59,306 nt of DNA from Luteitalea sp. (GTDB lineage Bacteria; Acidobacteriota; Vicinamibacteria; Vicinamibacterales; Vicinamibacteraceae): NCBI GenBank assembly GCA_009377495.1, contig WHTZ01000037.1, forward strand, positions 1 to 59,306, read 5' to 3'. Position numbers and translations under genes: made by a program. Positions 18,047-26,792 of the stretch are shown in pieces (position 1 is the stretch's first letter; the number at the start of each line of letters is the position of its first letter). The notes under the pieces are model-generated. The model saw only the letters and a list, made by a program, of their open reading frames with translations. It was not told the origin of the DNA and searched no databases.

Positions 18047-18085
18047 TTGACTATCTACAATGCTCCTGGAATTGTAGATAGTCAA
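18047..18085 (-). promoter_or_regulatory. Perfect 15-bp inverted repeat, probable PadR operator
   Basis: TTGACTATCTACAAT (18047-18061) and ATTGTAGATAGTCAA (18071-18085) are exact reverse complements separated by 9 nt. The element is only 8 bp upstream of the PadR coding sequence, where a PadR dimer binding ATGTAGAT-like half sites would block transcription. Each arm also contains TTGACT and TACAAT, hexamers resembling -35 and -10 boxes. Confidence 0.8.
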
Positions 18086-18241
18086 GAGGTCGTCATGTTG
18101 CGGGCGCAGCGAGGAAAACGGGGACAGCCCGCTTGTGCTTGCACCGGCACGAGCAGTAGCAATGACAGGACACAGTAGCAAGCTCGCCGTAGGTTGCGCG
18201 ACAGTTGTGTTGGCACCTAATGACGCTGCTAAACTGGAATC

Positions 18242-18457
18242 ATGTCGACTCTCCATGAGACGCTGGCGCAACGCCTGTTGATGGCCGGCGACTTGTTCGA
18301 GACCGGGGTGGCGCTCAAGCGCCAACAGATCCGCCGTGGGAATCCCCGCATGTCTGAAGAGGAAGTGGAGCGTCGCCTGGCCGAGTGGCTGCGCCATCGG
18401 CCGGGCGCCGAACATGGCGACGCCGAGGGCAAGGTGATCACGTGGCCGCGTCCGTAG
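18242..18457 (+). CDS. Small conserved protein preceding an AbiEii-like remnant
   Basis: A 71-residue protein (MSTLHETLAQRLLMAGDLFE, then KRQQIRRGNPRMSEEEVERRLAEWL). It is recognisable as a small family normally encoded immediately before a nucleotidyltransferase-like gene; no function is established. The first half looks like a helical hairpin, the tail (GDAEGKVITWPRP) is unstructured. TAAACT ends 7 nt before the ATG and there is no ribosome binding site, so the message may be leaderless. The partner gene overlaps the last 16 nt but is broken. Confidence 0.65.
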   Translation: MSTLHETLAQRLLMAGDLFETGVALKRQQIRRGNPRMSEEEVERRLAEWLRHRPGAEHGDAEGKVITWPRP

Positions 18458-18540
18458 CCTCGTCTCGTCTGCTGTCGATTCTCGAGCGGGTCAGCAAGGA
18501 GTTGAGGGAGCTCGATCAAGCTATCTGCTATCCTCGGTAA
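18442..18540 (+). pseudogene. Truncated N-terminus of an AbiEii-like nucleotidyltransferase
   Basis: GTG at 18442 opens VAASVASSRLLSILERVSKE followed by LRELDQ, the usual start of the nucleotidyltransferase (AbiEii/AbiGii toxin-like) partner of the preceding gene. After LDQ the similarity stops: six unrelated residues and TAA at 18538. The family would continue with the GGLAVSxR catalytic region, which is absent, so only about 26 codons survive. Confidence 0.55.
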
Positions 18541-18576
18541 CCGAGATAGACCGTGAGTAAACGCGGATAGGCTGTC

Positions 18577-18864
18577 TCACGTTTCGTCGCGACCCGCAAA
18601 GCGCACGATGGTCGCGCCTAGATGGGATTCCGGCGCATCCCAAAACTCGATGGCCGGAAGCGAGCGGAGCAGGCGGTGAATCGCAGCCCGCTGCGCACCG
18701 ACTCCACGGCCGTGGATGAGACGAACCTCGCGCAGGCCCTTCTCTCGCGCGGCTGCGAGATAGTCTTCGACGACGGCGACCACGTCTCTCGGCGCGAACG
18801 CATGCAGGTCTAGGACGCCGTCAATCGGAAGCTCGACGATCTCGTCGCGCGTGTGGTCGCTCAT
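18577..18864 (-). CDS. Smr domain protein
   Basis: A 95-residue protein consisting only of a Smr (MutS2 C-terminal-like) domain: DGVLDLHAFAPRDVVAVVED (DLHxxxxxxA motif), EVRLIHGRGVGAQRAAIHRL (the IHGxG catalytic loop) and ESHLGATIVRF at the end. Smr domains are endonucleases that nick DNA or RNA. It is convergent with the AbiEii remnant and divergent from the BlaI gene. Confidence 0.9.
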   Translation of the reverse strand: MSDHTRDEIVELPIDGVLDLHAFAPRDVVAVVEDYLAAAREKGLREVRLIHGRGVGAQRAAIHRLLRSLPAIEFWDAPESHLGATIVRFAGRDET

Positions 18865-18911
18865 CGGATTTCGCGTTGCCGGAAATCATACCAACTCAAG
18901 CCTGACGACTC

Positions 18912-18951
18912 TTGACAACCTAATCCTACGGGCGTAATACTACACGTGTAG
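18912..18951 (+). promoter_or_regulatory. Promoter of the BlaI-M56 operon with overlapping BlaI operator
   Basis: TTGACA (18912-18917), a 17-nt spacer and TAATAC (18935-18940) form a near-consensus sigma70 promoter. CTACACGTGTAG, a perfect 12-bp palindrome at 18940-18951, begins on the last base of the -10 and covers the likely start site. BlaI/MecI proteins bind TACA-N(1-2)-TGTA dyads, so this is a textbook position for autorepression. Confidence 0.85.
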
Positions 18952-19033
18952 CAGATAGCCGTGACTGCTGTCGAGCTGTCGAGGCCGGATGTGTGTACGT
19001 ACATGGGGTGAATGAGCGCTGTGGAGTATACGT

Positions 19034-19432
19034 ATGAGCTATTCGCTGACAGAGCTGCAGCTCGCGCTGATGCGGGTGCTGTGGGAGCGGAGCGAGGCGA
19101 CGGTGGTGGACGTGCAGGAGGCGCTCGAGCCGGAGCGCCGGCTGGCGCAGTCGACGGTCGCGACGCTCCTCTCGCGGCTCGAGAAGAAGGGGCTTCTGTC
19201 ACACCGCGTGGAGGGACGGCAATACGTGTACCGGCCGAGGGTATCGGAGGCGGACGTCAAACGTTCGATGGTCGGTGAGTTTGCGGAGCTGGCGGACGAA
19301 CTGTTCCAGGGGGACGTGGCGGCGCTGGTGAGCCATCTGCTCACGGCGCAAGATGTCGCGGCGGGCGACCTGGCGCGCGTGAAGGCGCTGATCGAGGCAC
19401 GCGAGCGTGAGCTGAGCGGGAGGCGCTCATGA
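19034..19432 (+). CDS. BlaI/MecI/CopY family transcriptional repressor
   Basis: A 132-residue repressor with GGAG 7 nt before the ATG. The N-terminal winged helix is clear (LTELQLALMRVLWERSEATV, DVQEAL, STVATLLSRLEKKGLLSHR, GRQYVYRPRVSE) and the C-terminal dimerisation helix holds the VSHLL region. In BlaI-type systems the repressor is cut after its membrane partner senses a signal. The next gene overlaps by ATGA and is that partner (M56 family). The palindrome at 18940-18951 is the expected operator. No beta-lactamase gene follows. Confidence 0.95.
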   Translation: MSYSLTELQLALMRVLWERSEATVVDVQEALEPERRLAQSTVATLLSRLEKKGLLSHRVEGRQYVYRPRVSEADVKRSMVGEFAELADELFQGDVAALVSHLLTAQDVAAGDLARVKALIEARERELSGRRS

Positions 19433-22224
19433 TGACCGACATTGGCTGGATCGGGGGCGACGTGGTGGGCCGCGTCCTGGGTTGGCTGCTGACCTACGCG
19501 GTGCACAGCACGATCCTCTTGGGTAGTGCGGCGCTGGTGACGCAACGGCTGATCAGGACGGATGCGTGGCAAGAAACGGTGTGGCGCGCGGCGCTTGTGG
19601 GAGCGCTGGCGACGGCGACGCTCCAATCGGGGCTCGGCTTGCGGCCGTTGGCGGGCGAGTGGCGGATCGCGTTCGGCGGGAGTCGTCATGCGGGGCAAAC
19701 CGACGTCACGCGTCCTCGGCCGCGCGCAACGGCGTGGAACGACAGCGCCTCACCAGCCGGGCGGATCGAGCGCGCCGATGGTACCAGAGGCGTCGTTGCG
19801 GTCACGGCAGCTGCGAAGGACACGAACGTAGAGGAAGCGGCGGCAGGAAATACGCCCGCCCACGGCGCGGCGGCCGCCCGCCCCTTGGAAGCGCAGCAGA
19901 TTGGGGCTCGTGCCAACCCTGCCGGCAAGGCGAGCTCCAGCCGCACGGCGCCGACAGCATGGCCGAGAATGCTCCTTGCGCTCTGGGCGGCCGGCGCATT
20001 CCTCTTGCTGGCGCGGCTGGTGTACGGGCAGCGTCGATTGCACTGGCTGTTGAGGGATCGTCGTCCTGTAGCCGAGGGGAACGTGCTCGCGGTACTGGCA
20101 GCGCTGAGAAGGAATGCGGGCGTATGGCGGCCCATCGAGCTGACAACGTCGCTCGTTTGTCCGGGCCCGATTGCGCTAGGGACATCGGAGATCTGCGTCC
20201 CCGAGCGCTTTCTGCAGGACTTGGATCCGGATCAGCAGCGCAGCGCGCTCGCGCACGAGCTCGCACACCTGGCTCGTCGGGATCCGGCATGGCGGCTCCT
20301 CACGGGGCTGGTGGAGGCGTTCTTCTTTTTCCAGCCGCTGAACCGGCTGGCGCGACTGCGCTTGCGTGAGGCGTCGGAGAACCTCAGTGACGATTGGGCC
20401 GTGCGGCAGACCGGTTCCGCGTTGGCGCTGGCGCGCTGTCTGGTCGAGGTGGCGTCATGGGTCGGCCGCGGAGAGAGTCCGGTGTCCTCCGGCACGATGG
20501 CGATGGCGGAAGGCGGCTCGCCACTGCTGCTGCGGGTCGAACGGCTACTGGACGAGCGTATCCCGCATGCGCCCGGTCGGCTCCGCCAGTCGGCCGCCGC
20601 TGCGGGATTGGTGCTGCTGGTCTGCGTGGCGGCGCCAGTGGTGTCCGCCGGCACCATCGCAGAGCGGGGAGACGGGGTAGCGCGCGAGGTCATACAAGAG
20701 GAGGGCGCGCAGCCGCGCTCTCAGGAGCAGGTGGTCCGCCACGCCGCACCGGACCAGCCACTCGAGTCGCGCTGGCAATGGGCGGCGGCAGAAGCCGAGC
20801 GCCGGGGCGACGCGGATTACTGGATCGCTTACGCCTTCGAGCGGGTGTTGTCCGCCGATCACATTCACATCGACGATAGTGCAAGCTGGTCAACCAACGA
20901 AATCGACGAGGTGCCGTTGGGCACGCGGGTGTACGGGGCGTCGTACAAGCGCCCGGCCAAGGCCGCCTCGGTCGTCGGCTCGACGAATGAGCCTCCACAG
21001 AAAGCGAGTGGGATGGTCCGGCAGCCCGTGTTGGTGCTGTTCCACATGATCCCGGCGCGAGCGAGCGCTCCGCGCGTGGAACGCGTGTCGGTCCGCACCG
21101 CCTCGGCGGGCATGAACCTGCGCGGGGCTACCTTGTACTGGCTCGGCTCGGCGTCAGACACGGAGAGCTTCGATTGGCTGCGTGGCCGGGTCGACGACCT
21201 GCAGGATGTGCGGCTGCAGGGCACGGTCGTGGAGGCGATCTCCATGCACGAGGACGCGGACCAGGTCGTGCCATTTCTGGAGGAGGTCGTCGGAAGCGAT
21301 CGACCGGAGGATGTGCGTGAGGAAGGGGTCGAGGGCCTGGCGTGGCACCCGACCGATCGTAGCGTGGCGTTGCTGCGCGCGACTGCGCTGGAGGACCGCT
21401 CGACGAGGATCGGCGAAGAGGCCGCCGAGACGCTCGGTGAGCTGCGCACGCCTGCGGCCTCGGCGGCGCTGGACGAACTGCTCAAGGTCGCCCAGTCGGA
21501 CGGTGTGCGCGAGGAGGCGGTCGAGGCGATCGCGACGGGACAGGATCCGGCGGTGCTTGAAACGCTGATGCGCGTGGCGATGGAGGACCCGTCCAGCGAC
21601 ATTCAAGAGGAGGCGATCGAAGCGCTCGGGGCGTTTCCCGCCGCGTCTGCCGTGGCCGTGCTGGACAAGATCGCGCGCACGCACCCGCGTACAGACATGC
21701 GCACCGAGGCGGTGGAGACGCTGGGCGAGGTGGACCCCGCCGCCGCAGCCGCCGTGCTCGAGCAGCTGCTGCAGAGCGACGCGCCTGCGGAGCTGCGAGA
21801 CGAGGCGATGGAGGTGCTGGCCGAGCGGCGCTCGCCGGAGGCACTGGAGACGATTGTCCAGGTCGCCATGACCGACCCGGATCCGGGCCTCCAAAATGAG
21901 GCCGTGGAGACGCTCGCCGAATTCGATCCGGCTGATGCGCTTCCGCACTTGGAGCGGATCATATGGGAACACCCGCGCGTAGATGCGCGCGACGAAGCCA
22001 TAGAAGCGCTGTCGGATATGCCCGCCGACATGGCACTGCCCGTGCTGGACAAGATCGTCGCGAGCCATAAAGACACGCAGATTGTTCACGAGGCCATCGA
22101 GACGATCGCAGAGTTCCCGTCAGACGTGAGCGCGCCGCGGCTGCTGCGCATCGTGCGCGAGCATCCGATGGAGGAGGCCCGGCGCGAAGCCCTGGAGCAG
22201 CTGACGGACATGAGGGAGCGTTGA
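19429..22224 (+). CDS. M56 (BlaR1-like) membrane metallopeptidase with C-terminal HEAT repeats
   Basis: A 931-residue protein. N-terminal helices (LGWLLTYAVHSTILLGSAAL, then ETVWRAALVGALATATL) and another at ~185-205 frame the M56 domain, whose zinc motif HELAH is at residues 276-280 within SALAHELAHLARRDP. A last helix (GLVLLVCVAAPVVSA) ends the protease part at ~400. Residues ~590-931 are 11 HEAT-like repeats of ~31 residues with a recurring EEAVEAL-type helix (REEGVEGL, GEEAAETL, QEEAIEAL, RDEAMEVL and others). In BlaR1 this position holds a penicillin-binding sensor; here a repeat scaffold replaces it, so the signal is probably a protein. Overlaps the repressor by ATGA. Confidence 0.93.
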   Translation: MMTDIGWIGGDVVGRVLGWLLTYAVHSTILLGSAALVTQRLIRTDAWQETVWRAALVGALATATLQSGLGLRPLAGEWRIAFGGSRHAGQTDVTRPRPRATAWNDSASPAGRIERADGTRGVVAVTAAAKDTNVEEAAAGNTPAHGAAAARPLEAQQIGARANPAGKASSSRTAPTAWPRMLLALWAAGAFLLLARLVYGQRRLHWLLRDRRPVAEGNVLAVLAALRRNAGVWRPIELTTSLVCPGPIALGTSEICVPERFLQDLDPDQQRSALAHELAHLARRDPAWRLLTGLVEAFFFFQPLNRLARLRLREASENLSDDWAVRQTGSALALARCLVEVASWVGRGESPVSSGTMAMAEGGSPLLLRVERLLDERIPHAPGRLRQSAAAAGLVLLVCVAAPVVSAGTIAERGDGVAREVIQEEGAQPRSQEQVVRHAAPDQPLESRWQWAAAEAERRGDADYWIAYAFERVLSADHIHIDDSASWSTNEIDEVPLGTRVYGASYKRPAKAASVVGSTNEPPQKASGMVRQPVLVLFHMIPARASAPRVERVSVRTASAGMNLRGATLYWLGSASDTESFDWLRGRVDDLQDVRLQGTVVEAISMHEDADQVVPFLEEVVGSDRPEDVREEGVEGLAWHPTDRSVALLRATALEDRSTRIGEEAAETLGELRTPAASAALDELLKVAQSDGVREEAVEAIATGQDPAVLETLMRVAMEDPSSDIQEEAIEALGAFPAASAVAVLDKIARTHPRTDMRTEAVETLGEVDPAAAAAVLEQLLQSDAPAELRDEAMEVLAERRSPEALETIVQVAMTDPDPGLQNEAVETLAEFDPADALPHLERIIWEHPRVDARDEAIEALSDMPADMALPVLDKIVASHKDTQIVHEAIETIAEFPSDVSAPRLLRIVREHPMEEARREALEQLTDMRER

Positions 22225-22327
22225 GCGGAATCCCGTCAGTGTGGCTGCGATCGGGCTTCCGTTGGTCGCCCACTCTGCCCGCATGCGCCCGCAGGTCAAG
22301 AAAGCGCAGGTGTCATAATGACTACCT

Positions 22328-23365
22328 ATGGCAGGAGCACGTCCGGCGCCAACGATTACTGACGTCGCGAAGAGGGTTGGAGTGTCGATCGCTTCCGTAT
22401 CGTTGGTCTTGAATGATCCGGATACCCCTCGAGTCAGCGCTGCGAAGCGCCGGCAGATTCTCAAGACCGCGAGCCATCTAGGCTATCAGCCGAACCTCCT
22501 CGCCCAGGGCTTGCTCCGCCGCGGAACCCGGATCGTCGGCCTGAGCGTCCCGATGCGAGACCCGTTCTTCTTCAATCTGTTCATTGCGGAGGTGCTGGGC
22601 GGCATTCAGACTTGCCTTCGCGAGCACGGCTATTACCTCATCGTTGATACACACTCGGCGGCGCGCGGCAAGATGACCCGCAGCCAGATCATGCAGAGCA
22701 AGGGCCTGGATGGCGTGTTGTTCATCAACACGCGGCTTTGCAGCCGGGCAGACATGAACGGGACGATTCGGAACCTGCGGTCGGAACAGATTCCGTTTGT
22801 CATGCTGACCAGCTACTACGGCGACGACGAGATCAACTACGTCGGTGTGGACGACGGCGAGATCGGGCGCGTCGCTGGGCACTATCTCTGTGCGAAGGGC
22901 CACCGCCGTATCGCCCTTCTCGGTGGCTCGCGCACGTCGCCGGCCAGCGTGCCGCTCGCGCGCGGGTTCAGGGAGGGTCTGTCGTGTTCCAGCGTCTCGC
23001 TGGCACCGGAATGTGTCATCTATGGCGAGTATGAGCGCGAAAGGGTTCGCGGCGCGCTGCTGCGCTGGCTGAGGTCGAAGCGGTCACCTACGGCGATCTT
23101 CTGTGCCAGCGACCAGATGGTCCCAGACGTGTACGAGCTCCTGCGTGAGCGGCGCGTACGCATTCCGGAAGACGTCGCGATCCTCGGCCGCGGTGACCTC
23201 ATGTTCGCACCCTTTCTCTATCCGCCACTCACCACCATTCGCGTGCCCGCCGCCGAGATCGGTCACCGTGGCGCGGAGCTGTTGGTGAACGCGCTGCACA
23301 AGCCGAGCCTGTCTCCGCGCCGCGTCTACCTACCCTGCCGCCTCGTCGAGCGCGGTTCGGTCTAA
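22328..23365 (+). CDS. LacI family transcriptional regulator
   Basis: A 345-residue regulator with the LacI helix-turn-helix at residues ~9-35 (TITDVAKRVGVSIASVSLVL), a hinge helix (YQPNLLAQGLLRRGT) and a periplasmic-binding-protein-like sensor domain (IVGLSVPMRDPFFFNLFIAE, VGVDDGEIGRVAGHYL, FCASDQMVPDVYELLRER, ILGRGD). It lies directly upstream of the transporter/enzyme operon and both predicted operators GTTAAA-NN-TTTAAC (23438 and 28261) flank that operon, so it is the likely regulator of the whole carbohydrate locus, responding to a sugar or sugar acid. Confidence 0.94.
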   Translation: MAGARPAPTITDVAKRVGVSIASVSLVLNDPDTPRVSAAKRRQILKTASHLGYQPNLLAQGLLRRGTRIVGLSVPMRDPFFFNLFIAEVLGGIQTCLREHGYYLIVDTHSAARGKMTRSQIMQSKGLDGVLFINTRLCSRADMNGTIRNLRSEQIPFVMLTSYYGDDEINYVGVDDGEIGRVAGHYLCAKGHRRIALLGGSRTSPASVPLARGFREGLSCSSVSLAPECVIYGEYERERVRGALLRWLRSKRSPTAIFCASDQMVPDVYELLRERRVRIPEDVAILGRGDLMFAPFLYPPLTTIRVPAAEIGHRGAELLVNALHKPSLSPRRVYLPCRLVERGSV

Positions 23366-23437
23366 GGACTCGTCCGGGACTCCTCAGCACCATGTCGGTT
23401 GTCGCGAAAATGAGGTTGCGTACCAGCACGACGTTAT

Positions 23438-23451
23438 GTTAAAGCTTTAAC
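23438..23451. promoter_or_regulatory. LacI-type operator 1
   Basis: GTTAAAGCTTTAAC is a perfect 14-bp palindrome with a central GC, the size and symmetry of a LacI-family site (which usually have a central CG or GC). It is 22 bp before the transporter start codon and 73 bp after the regulator's stop. A sister site is at 28261-28274. Confidence 0.82.
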
Positions 23452-23473
23452 TTCACCCACGCGGTTCAGATCC

Positions 23474-24838
23474 ATGTCGCAACCCTCCACGGCGTTCTCG
23501 GAATTGGAAGGCGCATCACGCACGCGGCGCGCCCTTCCCCCGGTGCGGTGGGTGATTGCCGTCCTCCTCATGCTCGCGTCGGTGATGAACTACGTGGATC
23601 GCCAGGCGCTCTCCATCCTGGCCTCCACCATTCAGCAGGACCTGGGCATCGACGATGCTGGCTACACGATGGTGGTCCAGGCTTTCCTGCTGTGCTATGC
23701 CGTGATGTACCTCTTCTCTGGTCGGATCGTGGATCGCATCGGAACCCGCCTGGCTGAGACGGCCTTCATCACCTGGTGGTCCGTCGCCAACATGTTCACG
23801 GCTCTTGCCACCGGAGTGTTCTCGCTGGCCCTGTTCCGGAGCCTGCTGGGTATCGCCGAGCCTGGCAACTACACCGCGTCCGCCAAGGCGGTGTCCGAGT
23901 GGTTTCCTGCCCGGGAAAAGGGCATTGCCGTCGGCATGTACAGCATGGGCGGGACGATCGGTGCGGCGGTCGCCGCGCCGCTGGTGGCGTTCCTCGCACT
24001 CCACTTCGGATGGCGTTCCGCGTTCGTCTTCACCGGCGTGCTCGGGCTCGTGCTGGCCGCGGTGTGGTACGTCGTGTACCGCGGTCCCGCCGAGCATCGC
24101 CTGCTCGGCGACGCCGAACGGCGCCTGCTCGAATCAGAGGGGCTTTTGCGCACGACCGTGTCGGCCCAAGCCGGCGCAGTGTCCCGTGCCCCGAGCGGTA
24201 CGAATCAGCCGAACAGCCCACTCGCCTGGCGCGACCTTCTCGCCCTCCGTCCGATGTGGCTGGTGCTGCTGGCACGGATGCTCACGGATCCGCTGTGGTA
24301 TTTCTACCTCTTCTGGCTGCCGAAGTATCTTCAGGATGAGCGCGGTTTCTCGCTGGCCGACCTCGGCAAGACCGTGTGGATCGTGTTCCTGGCCGCCGAC
24401 CTGGGCTGCATCCTGGGTGGCTGGCTCTCCGGCCACCTCATTCGGCGCGGCGTGGATCCGGTGCAGGCCAGACTACGCGTCATGGCCGGCTCGGCGGTCG
24501 TGCTGGCCGCCAGCTTCACCCTGCCCGCCACCGCCGGCGCGGCCGTTCCGCTCGCGATGGCCAGCCTGTTTACCTGCGCTCACATGGCGTGGATGACGAA
24601 TTCGACCACGCTCCCCATGGACATCTTTCCGGTGCGGGCGATCGGCTCTGTCCAGGGCGCCATCGGGGCTGGCAGCTCGTTCGGCGGCTTTGCCTCCACG
24701 GCCGTGGTCGGTTTCCTGGTGACGCACTATGGCTATGCTCCCGTGTTCAGGCTCATGAGCGTGTTACACCCGGTGGCATGGGCCGCGCTCGCCATGCTGC
24801 TGCCGCGCGCGGTGCGTGATTTCCGGAGGGCCGTATGA
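23474..24838 (+). CDS. MFS transporter, hexuronate (ExuT/ACS) type
   Basis: A 454-residue inner-membrane permease with 12 predicted helices. The first helix reads WVIAVLLMLASVMNYVDRQA, with the NYxDRxxLS signature of the anion:cation symporter (ACS) branch, followed by the AxLLGIAEPGNYTASAKAV and EWFPAREKGIAVGMYSMG segments typical of ExuT, GudP and related sugar-acid carriers. The central loop (~220-250) is poorly conserved. The likely cargo is a hexuronate, aldonate or similar acidic sugar released by the extracellular enzymes. It overlaps the SDR gene by ATGA. Confidence 0.92.
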   Translation: MSQPSTAFSELEGASRTRRALPPVRWVIAVLLMLASVMNYVDRQALSILASTIQQDLGIDDAGYTMVVQAFLLCYAVMYLFSGRIVDRIGTRLAETAFITWWSVANMFTALATGVFSLALFRSLLGIAEPGNYTASAKAVSEWFPAREKGIAVGMYSMGGTIGAAVAAPLVAFLALHFGWRSAFVFTGVLGLVLAAVWYVVYRGPAEHRLLGDAERRLLESEGLLRTTVSAQAGAVSRAPSGTNQPNSPLAWRDLLALRPMWLVLLARMLTDPLWYFYLFWLPKYLQDERGFSLADLGKTVWIVFLAADLGCILGGWLSGHLIRRGVDPVQARLRVMAGSAVVLAASFTLPATAGAAVPLAMASLFTCAHMAWMTNSTTLPMDIFPVRAIGSVQGAIGAGSSFGGFASTAVVGFLVTHYGYAPVFRLMSVLHPVAWAALAMLLPRAVRDFRRAV

Positions 24839-25569
24839 GCCATCGCGTCTGTCTGGTCACTGGCGCCGCGCGCGGCATCGGCCGGGCCATCGCTGAGCGC
24901 CTGGCGTCGGATGGCTGGTCGGTCGTGCTCAGCGACATTGACGAGCGGCGTCTTCACGTGTCGGCCGATGAAATCGGCGCGGGTGCCTTGGCCATGACAG
25001 CCGACGTGTCCGACAGCGCCGACGTACGACGCCTGTTCTCTGGCGTGCGCCAACGATTCGAACACCTCCATGGGCTCGTGAACAGCGCAGCCATCAGCCG
25101 CCCTACGACGCTCGCAGACACGACTGACGCATCCTGGCGCGAGGTGCTCGCGGTGAATCTCGACGGGCTCTACTGGTGTTGCCGCGAGGCGTTCCCCTTG
25201 CTCCGCGACTCGGGCGGCGGCGCCATCGTCAACTTGTCATCGGTCTCGTCCTTCACCGGACGAGTGCTGAACGCCAATCTCGCCTACGTCGCGTCGAAGG
25301 GCGCCGTGAACGCGCTCACCCGAGCGCTGGCCGTCGAAGGACTGCCGGCAAACATTACCGTGAACGCCGTCGCACCGGGAATCGTCTCCACGGAGATCCA
25401 TGCCCACATGCCGGACGAACGGCAGAACCTGTTGCCAAGCCTGGTGCCACAAGGCCGGCTGGCCAGCGCCGCCGAGATCGCGTCCACGATCGCGTTCCTG
25501 CTGTCGCCAGCCGCCCGGCACATCACCGGCCAGGTGATCCATCAGAACGGGGGCATGTATCTAGGCTAA
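24835..25569 (+). CDS. SDR family NAD(P)-dependent oxidoreductase
   Basis: A 244-residue classical short-chain dehydrogenase. Cofactor loop LVTGAARGIGRAIAERL; Asp after the second strand (VLSDID) favours NAD; NSAAISR replaces the NNAG motif; Ser in VNLSSVSSFTG and YVASKGAVNALTR supply the Ser-Tyr-Lys triad; C-terminal ASTIAFLLSPAARHITGQVI is typical. Given the neighbours it probably oxidises a sugar to its lactone or a sugar-acid intermediate in a non-phosphorylating route. The start ATG lies inside the MFS stop region (ATGA), fixing the 5' end. Confidence 0.93.
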   Translation: MSHRVCLVTGAARGIGRAIAERLASDGWSVVLSDIDERRLHVSADEIGAGALAMTADVSDSADVRRLFSGVRQRFEHLHGLVNSAAISRPTTLADTTDASWREVLAVNLDGLYWCCREAFPLLRDSGGGAIVNLSSVSSFTGRVLNANLAYVASKGAVNALTRALAVEGLPANITVNAVAPGIVSTEIHAHMPDERQNLLPSLVPQGRLASAAEIASTIAFLLSPAARHITGQVIHQNGGMYLG

Positions 25570-25574
25570 CTGCC

Positions 25575-26780
25575 ATGACTAATCGTGTACAAGACGCCGT
25601 CGTTCCGCGTGGGATCGTCCCGGCCGCGATCCACATCACATCCGTCGATTATCGGATGGTTCAGGTCCCTTTCTGGAAGCCGAACCACTGGGCGTCCGGC
25701 AAGCGGTCTGGGACCACCCGCCTGATCATCCAGGTCCACACGAGTGCGGGCATTACCGGCATCGGTGAGACGATTTGCCTCTGGGACTTCGTCGAGCCCG
25801 TGCTCCGAAACACCATCGTCCCGCTTGTCGTGGGCCAGGATCTTCGCATTGAGAAAATCTCTCGCTTGGTTGAAGGTGCGGGTTACTACCATCACAAGCG
25901 CGCCATGGTGGCGGCGCTGGCCGGCGTCGAGATGGCGCTATGGGACATCATTGGGAAGCTGGCATCTCTTCCGCTGCACCAGGTCTGGGGCGGCGCCTTC
26001 CGCGACCGGGTGCCGCTGGTCGCCTATCTCCAGTGCGCCTCTGCGCAAGAAGCGGCAGCCGAGGCCGCTTCGTCTGCCGAACGCGGCTTTCGTACCGTCA
26101 AGCTCAAGATCGGCATGGACGAGGACAGCGACATCTCCATCGTCCGGGCGGCACGCGAAGCCGTAGGGTCGACGATTCGCCTCCGGGCCGATGTGAACGG
26201 TGCGTGGACGGTCGGAACGGCCAAGCGCCAACTCCGACGACTCGAGGATTTCGACCTCGAGTACGTTGAACAGCCGCTCGCATGCGACGACCTCCAAGGC
26301 CACGCCTACCTGCGACGCATCTCTCCGATACCCATTGCCCTCGACGAGAGCGCCTATACGCTCCAAGACGTGCACAACATTCTTCACGCCGAAGCGGCGG
26401 ACGTGATCGTGCTGGACCCGCATCAGGCAGGAGGGCTCCAGCAGACGCGCAAGGCGGCCGCCGCCGCTGAGGCCGCCGGGATTCCTGTGACCCTCCACAG
26501 CGGCGGCGAGCTCGGGGTGTCGACAGCGGCGTACCTCCACCTGGCTGCGGTCACGCCAAACGTGATGCTTGCGATTGATTCGCACTACAGCATTCAGACG
26601 GCCGACATCGTCATGCAACCGCACACCATTCACGAAGGGTCGATGGGCTTGCCGTGCGCGCCCGGCCTCGGCATGGAGCTCCACGAAGGGGAGGTAGAGC
26701 GGCACCGCGTTGAGCGGGTCGCCAACACCTACCTCGATCCGGACCGCCCGGGCTGGTTCCCCACGAAACCGCAGTACTGA
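25575..26780 (+). CDS. Mandelate racemase/muconate lactonising enzyme family protein (sugar-acid dehydratase-like)
   Basis: A 401-residue enolase-superfamily enzyme that begins 5 nt after the SDR stop. Visible catalytic residues: KLK in TVKLKIGMDED (KxK base), metal ligands Asp in LRADVNGAW, Glu in EYVEQPL and Asp/Glu in IALDESA, then Asp in VIVLDPHQAGG and His in VTLHSGGELG, the Asp-His dyad of the mandelate-racemase subgroup. Enzymes of this subgroup dehydrate aldonates or aldarates or open anhydro-sugar acids. With the SDR and the acid-sugar transporter it makes a plausible catabolic step; the exact substrate is not determinable by reading. Confidence 0.92.
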   Translation: MTNRVQDAVVPRGIVPAAIHITSVDYRMVQVPFWKPNHWASGKRSGTTRLIIQVHTSAGITGIGETICLWDFVEPVLRNTIVPLVVGQDLRIEKISRLVEGAGYYHHKRAMVAALAGVEMALWDIIGKLASLPLHQVWGGAFRDRVPLVAYLQCASAQEAAAEAASSAERGFRTVKLKIGMDEDSDISIVRAAREAVGSTIRLRADVNGAWTVGTAKRQLRRLEDFDLEYVEQPLACDDLQGHAYLRRISPIPIALDESAYTLQDVHNILHAEAADVIVLDPHQAGGLQQTRKAAAAAEAAGIPVTLHSGGELGVSTAAYLHLAAVTPNVMLAIDSHYSIQTADIVMQPHTIHEGSMGLPCAPGLGMELHEGEVERHRVERVANTYLDPDRPGWFPTKPQY

Positions 26781-26792
26781 ATGGAGCATCCG

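Noticed and set aside
19429..22224. Beta-lactam resistance regulator (BlaR1 proper)
   Set aside because: The C-terminal penicillin-binding sensor is absent, replaced by HEAT-like repeats, and no beta-lactamase or PBP2a gene follows.
23416..23441. Promoter for the MFS operon from TTGCGT and TATGTT
   Set aside because: The spacing is only about 13 nt, too short for a sigma70 promoter; the real promoter could not be located.
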